Shown piece by piece: positions 6,279 to 8,988 of a DNA stretch of 8,988 nucleotides. The translations under genes were made by a program, and so were the position numbers. The stretch is from Prevotella sp. (GTDB taxonomy: Bacteria > Bacteroidota > Bacteroidia > Bacteroidales > Bacteroidaceae): positions 1-8,988 of the forward strand of contig JAEENF010000017.1 in assembly GCA_016283605.1 (NCBI GenBank). The letters are read 5' to 3'. The notes under the pieces are model-generated. The model saw only the letters and a list, made by a program, of their open reading frames with translations, did not search any database and was not told the DNA's origin. The number at the start of each line of letters is the position of its first letter. Positions within the stretch are counted from its first letter, which is position 1.

Positions 6279-8465
6279 ATGAACATTCCCTCAGTATTCT
6301 GGCTCGTGCCCATCGCATCGGTGGTGGCACTGAGCATGGCGTACTATTTCTTCCGCAGCATGATGAATGCTGACGAAGGTACGCCGCGTATGAAAGAAAT
6401 CGCACTCTACGTGCGAAAAGGCGCTATGGCCTATCTCTGGCAACAGTACAAGGTGGTACTTATCGTGTTCGTCGTACTCTGTCTGCTCTTCACCTTCATG
6501 GCCTTTGGCCTGAACGTGCAGAACCGCTGGGTGCCGTTTGCCTTCCTCACAGGTGGTTTATTCTCAGGATTGGCAGGCTTCTTCGGTATGAAGACGGCTA
6601 CCTACGCTTCTGCCCGTACAGCCAATGCAGCCCGTCAGAGTCTGAACAGCGGTCTGAAAGTGGCCTTCCGTTCGGGTGCCGTGATGGGTCTTACTGTTGT
6701 AGGTCTCGGATTGCTCGACATCGCCATCTGGTTCATTGTTCTCAACGGACTCACTGACGACTCGCTCATCACCATCACCACCACCATGCTGACCTTCGGT
6801 ATGGGTGCTTCTACGCAGGCGCTGTTCGCCCGTGTGGGTGGTGGTATCTACACCAAGGCAGCCGACGTAGGTGCCGACATTGTAGGTAAGGTGGAAGCCG
6901 ACATCCCTGAGGACGACCCGCGTAACCCCGCCACCATTGCCGATAACGTAGGTGACAACGTAGGCGACGTGGCCGGTATGGGTGCCGACCTGTATGAGTC
7001 GTATTGCGGTTCGATTCTGTCTACCGCTGCCCTTGGTGCCGCTGCCTTTGGTGTGGCAGGACTTGAGATTCAGTTGAAGGCCGTCATCGCCCCGATGCTT
7101 ATCGCCGCTGTGGGTGTGTTCCTCTCACTCTTGGGTATTTTCCTCGTCCGCACGAAAGAAGGTGCTACGATGAAGGACCTGTTGCATTCACTCTCACTGG
7201 GTACAAACGTCAGCGCCGTCCTTATCGCTGCTGCCACCTTCGGCATACTGTACTTCCTGGAAATCGAAAACTGGGTAGGACTGTCGTTCTCGGTGATTTC
7301 GGGTCTGGCTGCCGGTGTGATCATCGGACAGGCTACAGAGTACTATACGTCGCACTCCTATAAGCCGACGCAAAAAATTTCTGAGGCAGGTCAGACAGGT
7401 GCGGCTACCGTTATTATTAAAGGTATTGGTACGGGTATGATCTCGACCTGCATCCCAGTCATCACCATCGGTGTGGCCATCATGCTGAGTTATCTCTGTG
7501 CTAATGGCTTCGACCTCTCCATGTCTTCGGCATCGCTGGCACAGGGCCTTTACGGCATCGGTATCGCTGCCGTAGGTATGCTCTCTACGCTGGGTATCAC
7601 GCTGGCCACCGACGCTTACGGACCTATTGCCGACAATGCTGGTGGCAATGCCGAGATGTGCCAGTTGGGCGAAGAGGTTCGTCATCGTACCGATGCCCTC
7701 GACGCACTGGGCAATACGACAGCAGCTACAGGTAAGGGCTTTGCCATCGGCTCTGCTGCCCTCACGGCTTTGGCTCTGCTGGCTTCTTACATCGAGGAAA
7801 TCAAGATTGCGATGGAGCGTGCCGGCGAGACGCTGACAAACGTTGCCGGTCAGACCATCAATGCCGCTGATGCCACGATTCCCGACTTCATGAACTTCTT
7901 CCAGATCAACCTCATGAATCCCCGCGTCATTGTCGGTGCGTTCATCGGTGCGATGGCCGCCTTCCTGTTCTGCGGTATGACGATGGAGGCTGTAGGTCGT
8001 GCTGCCGAGAAGATGGTACAGGAAGTACGTCGGCAGTTCCGTGAGATTGCCGGTATCCTCGAGGGTACAGGTACACCCGACTACGGTCGTTGCGTGGAGA
8101 TCTCGACGAAGGCTGCCCAGCACGAGATGATCATCCCGTCGGTGCTCGCCATCATCATTCCCATCGTGGTAGGTATCATCCTCGGTGTGGCCGGTGTACT
8201 CGGACTGCTCGTTGGCGGTCTGGCTGGCGGCTTCACGCTGGCTGTATTCATGGCCAATGCGGGTGGCGCCTGGGATAATGCAAAGAAGAATATCGAAGAG
8301 GGTAACTTCGGCGGCAAGGGTTCGTTTGCCCATAAGGCCTGTATCGTTGGCGACACCGTAGGTGACCCGTTCAAGGATACATCTGGTCCGTCGCTGAACA
8401 TCCTCATCAAGCTGATGTCGATGGTCAGCATCGTGATGGCCGGACTCACAGTGGCCTTCTCATAG
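6279..8465 (+). CDS. hppA: Membrane-bound Na+/H+-translocating pyrophosphatase
   Basis: Membrane-integral inorganic pyrophosphatase: it hydrolyses cytoplasmic PPi and pumps cations outward across the inner membrane. The 728-aa length and about 16 hydrophobic segments fit. The Mg-PPi binding motifs are intact: DVGADIVGKVEAD (196-208), DNVGDNVGD (222-230), DAYGPIADNAGGN (445-457) and VGDTVGDPFKDT (690-701). The gate glutamate is E240 in DLYES. GNTTAATGKG (478-487) has A482 where K+-independent enzymes carry Lys, so it should be K+-dependent. T91, F95, D147 and M175 correspond, as I recall, to the four residues marking dual Na+,H+-pumping PPases of Bacteroides vulgatus type (T90, F94, D146, M176 there). 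Pump specificity is an inference. It follows the acidic-tail gene by 46 bp and ends 7 bp from the convergent co-chaperone gene. Confidence 0.97.
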   Translation: MNIPSVFWLVPIASVVALSMAYYFFRSMMNADEGTPRMKEIALYVRKGAMAYLWQQYKVVLIVFVVLCLLFTFMAFGLNVQNRWVPFAFLTGGLFSGLAGFFGMKTATYASARTANAARQSLNSGLKVAFRSGAVMGLTVVGLGLLDIAIWFIVLNGLTDDSLITITTTMLTFGMGASTQALFARVGGGIYTKAADVGADIVGKVEADIPEDDPRNPATIADNVGDNVGDVAGMGADLYESYCGSILSTAALGAAAFGVAGLEIQLKAVIAPMLIAAVGVFLSLLGIFLVRTKEGATMKDLLHSLSLGTNVSAVLIAAATFGILYFLEIENWVGLSFSVISGLAAGVIIGQATEYYTSHSYKPTQKISEAGQTGAATVIIKGIGTGMISTCIPVITIGVAIMLSYLCANGFDLSMSSASLAQGLYGIGIAAVGMLSTLGITLATDAYGPIADNAGGNAEMCQLGEEVRHRTDALDALGNTTAATGKGFAIGSAALTALALLASYIEEIKIAMERAGETLTNVAGQTINAADATIPDFMNFFQINLMNPRVIVGAFIGAMAAFLFCGMTMEAVGRAAEKMVQEVRRQFREIAGILEGTGTPDYGRCVEISTKAAQHEMIIPSVLAIIIPIVVGIILGVAGVLGLLVGGLAGGFTLAVFMANAGGAWDNAKKNIEEGNFGGKGSFAHKACIVGDTVGDPFKDTSGPSLNILIKLMSMVSIVMAGLTVAFS

Positions 8466-8472
8466 GCCCAGT

Positions 8473-8988
8473 CTAGCCTTGGCGCATCTGCCGGAGGAGC
8501 TCTTTCTGACGTTCAGAGAGGTTCTCCGGCAGTTTGATTTGATAGGTGATAATCAAGTCGCCGAAGGTGCCATCGCCCCGATCATACCCCTTGCCACGCA
8601 GACGTACTTTCGTACCGGGCTGTGTCTCGGGCTTGATCTTCAGCTTCAGTTTCTGACCGTTTGAGAGGGTGACGATGATCTCACCACCCAACAAGGCCGT
8701 GTAGAGATCGATAGAGACATTCGCATTCATCTCGCCAGAATGCTGACGAGCCTGTCTGCCGAAGCCTGAGCCTCCTGAGGAAAAACCTTGGAAACCGCCA
8801 AAGCCCCCACCCTGTTGACCTTTACGTCCGAACAGATCCTCGAAGAATGAACTGAAGCCGCCGCCACCTGTAAAGCCAGAGAAGTCGAAGCCGCCGAAAG
8901 GATTAGCTCCGCCAGCTGCTCCAGCACCGCCAAAGGCATCAGCCTGACGCCACTGTTCACCATACTGGTCGTACTTCTTACGTTTCTC
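8473..8988 (-). CDS. CbpA/DnaJ-type co-chaperone, 3' part (N-terminus beyond window)
   Basis: C-terminal 171 codons of a J-domain (Hsp40) co-chaperone that would stimulate DnaK ATPase and deliver substrates. The frame stays open to the right edge, so the start and HPD motif lie outside. It opens with the end of the J domain (KRKKYDQYGEQW). Next comes a Gly/Phe-rich linker of about 70 residues containing SSFFEDLFGRK. There is no CxxCxGxG zinc finger, so it is class B (CbpA-like) rather than DnaJ. Then comes one C-terminal domain, with LYTALLGGE, KIKPETQPGTKVRLRGKG and GDLIITYQIKLP, matching the second (CTD II) domain of CbpA. The first CTD appears to be absent: there is no room for it between linker and this domain. 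The likely full length is therefore about 235 aa rather than about 310. It converges on hppA with a 7-bp gap. Confidence 0.93.
   Translation of the reverse strand, partial: EKRKKYDQYGEQWRQADAFGGAGAAGGANPFGGFDFSGFTGGGGFSSFFEDLFGRKGQQGGGFGGFQGFSSGGSGFGRQARQHSGEMNANVSIDLYTALLGGEIIVTLSNGQKLKLKIKPETQPGTKVRLRGKGYDRGDGTFGDLIITYQIKLPENLSERQKELLRQMRQG
8491..8529 (+). other. Long imperfect stem-loop just after hppA, inside co-chaperone gene
   Basis: Outer arms CCGGAG (8491-8496) and CTCCGG (8524-8529) enclose a second stem of eight pairs, CTTTCTGA (8502-8509) with TCAGAGAG (8513-8520), one of them G-U, around a 3-base loop. It lies 25 bp after the hppA stop, in the antiparallel 3' coding end of the co-chaperone gene. 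No clean T run follows, so it is not a canonical terminator, but it could stabilise or end the hppA transcript. Confidence 0.4.

Noticed and set aside
7194..8333. Open frame of 379 codons on the minus strand, antisense to hppA
   Set aside because: It lies entirely within the well-supported hppA gene, its translation is rich in His, Thr, Arg and Asp without family resemblance, and it mirrors the codon pattern of the sense gene.

Overview
The window looks like a chromosomal core segment of a Bacteroidota member, most likely order Bacteroidales and plausibly Prevotellaceae. This rests on TAnnTTTG-type promoter boxes (TATCTTTG appears twice, TACTTTTG once), the lack of strong Shine-Dalgarno sequences, gene families typical of the group, and TTTTCAC-type heptad repeats between genes. 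I see no insertion sequence, phage, plasmid or CRISPR content. I also see no clear candidate for a wholly new multi-gene system. The items worth a second look are individual proteins and gene junctions.

Left part (1-3102, + strand): three tightly packed genes. A 114-aa protein of unknown function overlaps by one base (TGATG) a YgiQ-family radical SAM protein. The 3' end of that gene overlaps by 77 bp a divergent PP2C-like phosphatase. The packing suggests one transcript.

Middle (3103-5410): a self-contained tRNA-Arg(UCU) unit with its own promoter and a perfect 13-bp-stem terminator. It is followed on the minus strand by rarA (AAA+ replication/recombination factor) and, downstream of it, a TRIC/UPF0126 cation channel gene. 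Tandem 7-bp repeats lie on both sides of rarA. One array contains the rarA stop codon. The other sits just upstream of the promoter of the next plus-strand gene.

Right part (5411-8988): an unrecognised 273-aa protein with a very acidic C-terminal tail is followed 46 bp later by hppA, a membrane pyrophosphatase. Its residues point to the K+-dependent class and to the dual Na+/H+-pumping subfamily described from Bacteroidales. Convergent to hppA, with a 7-bp gap, is the 3' part of a CbpA/DnaJ-type co-chaperone gene that runs off the right edge. It seems to have only one of the two usual C-terminal substrate-binding domains.

Functionally the genes are mostly independent housekeeping functions: fork maintenance, cation flux, PPi-driven ion pumping, co-chaperone activity and a tRNA. 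Only the left trio and the acidic-protein/hppA pair look like operons.
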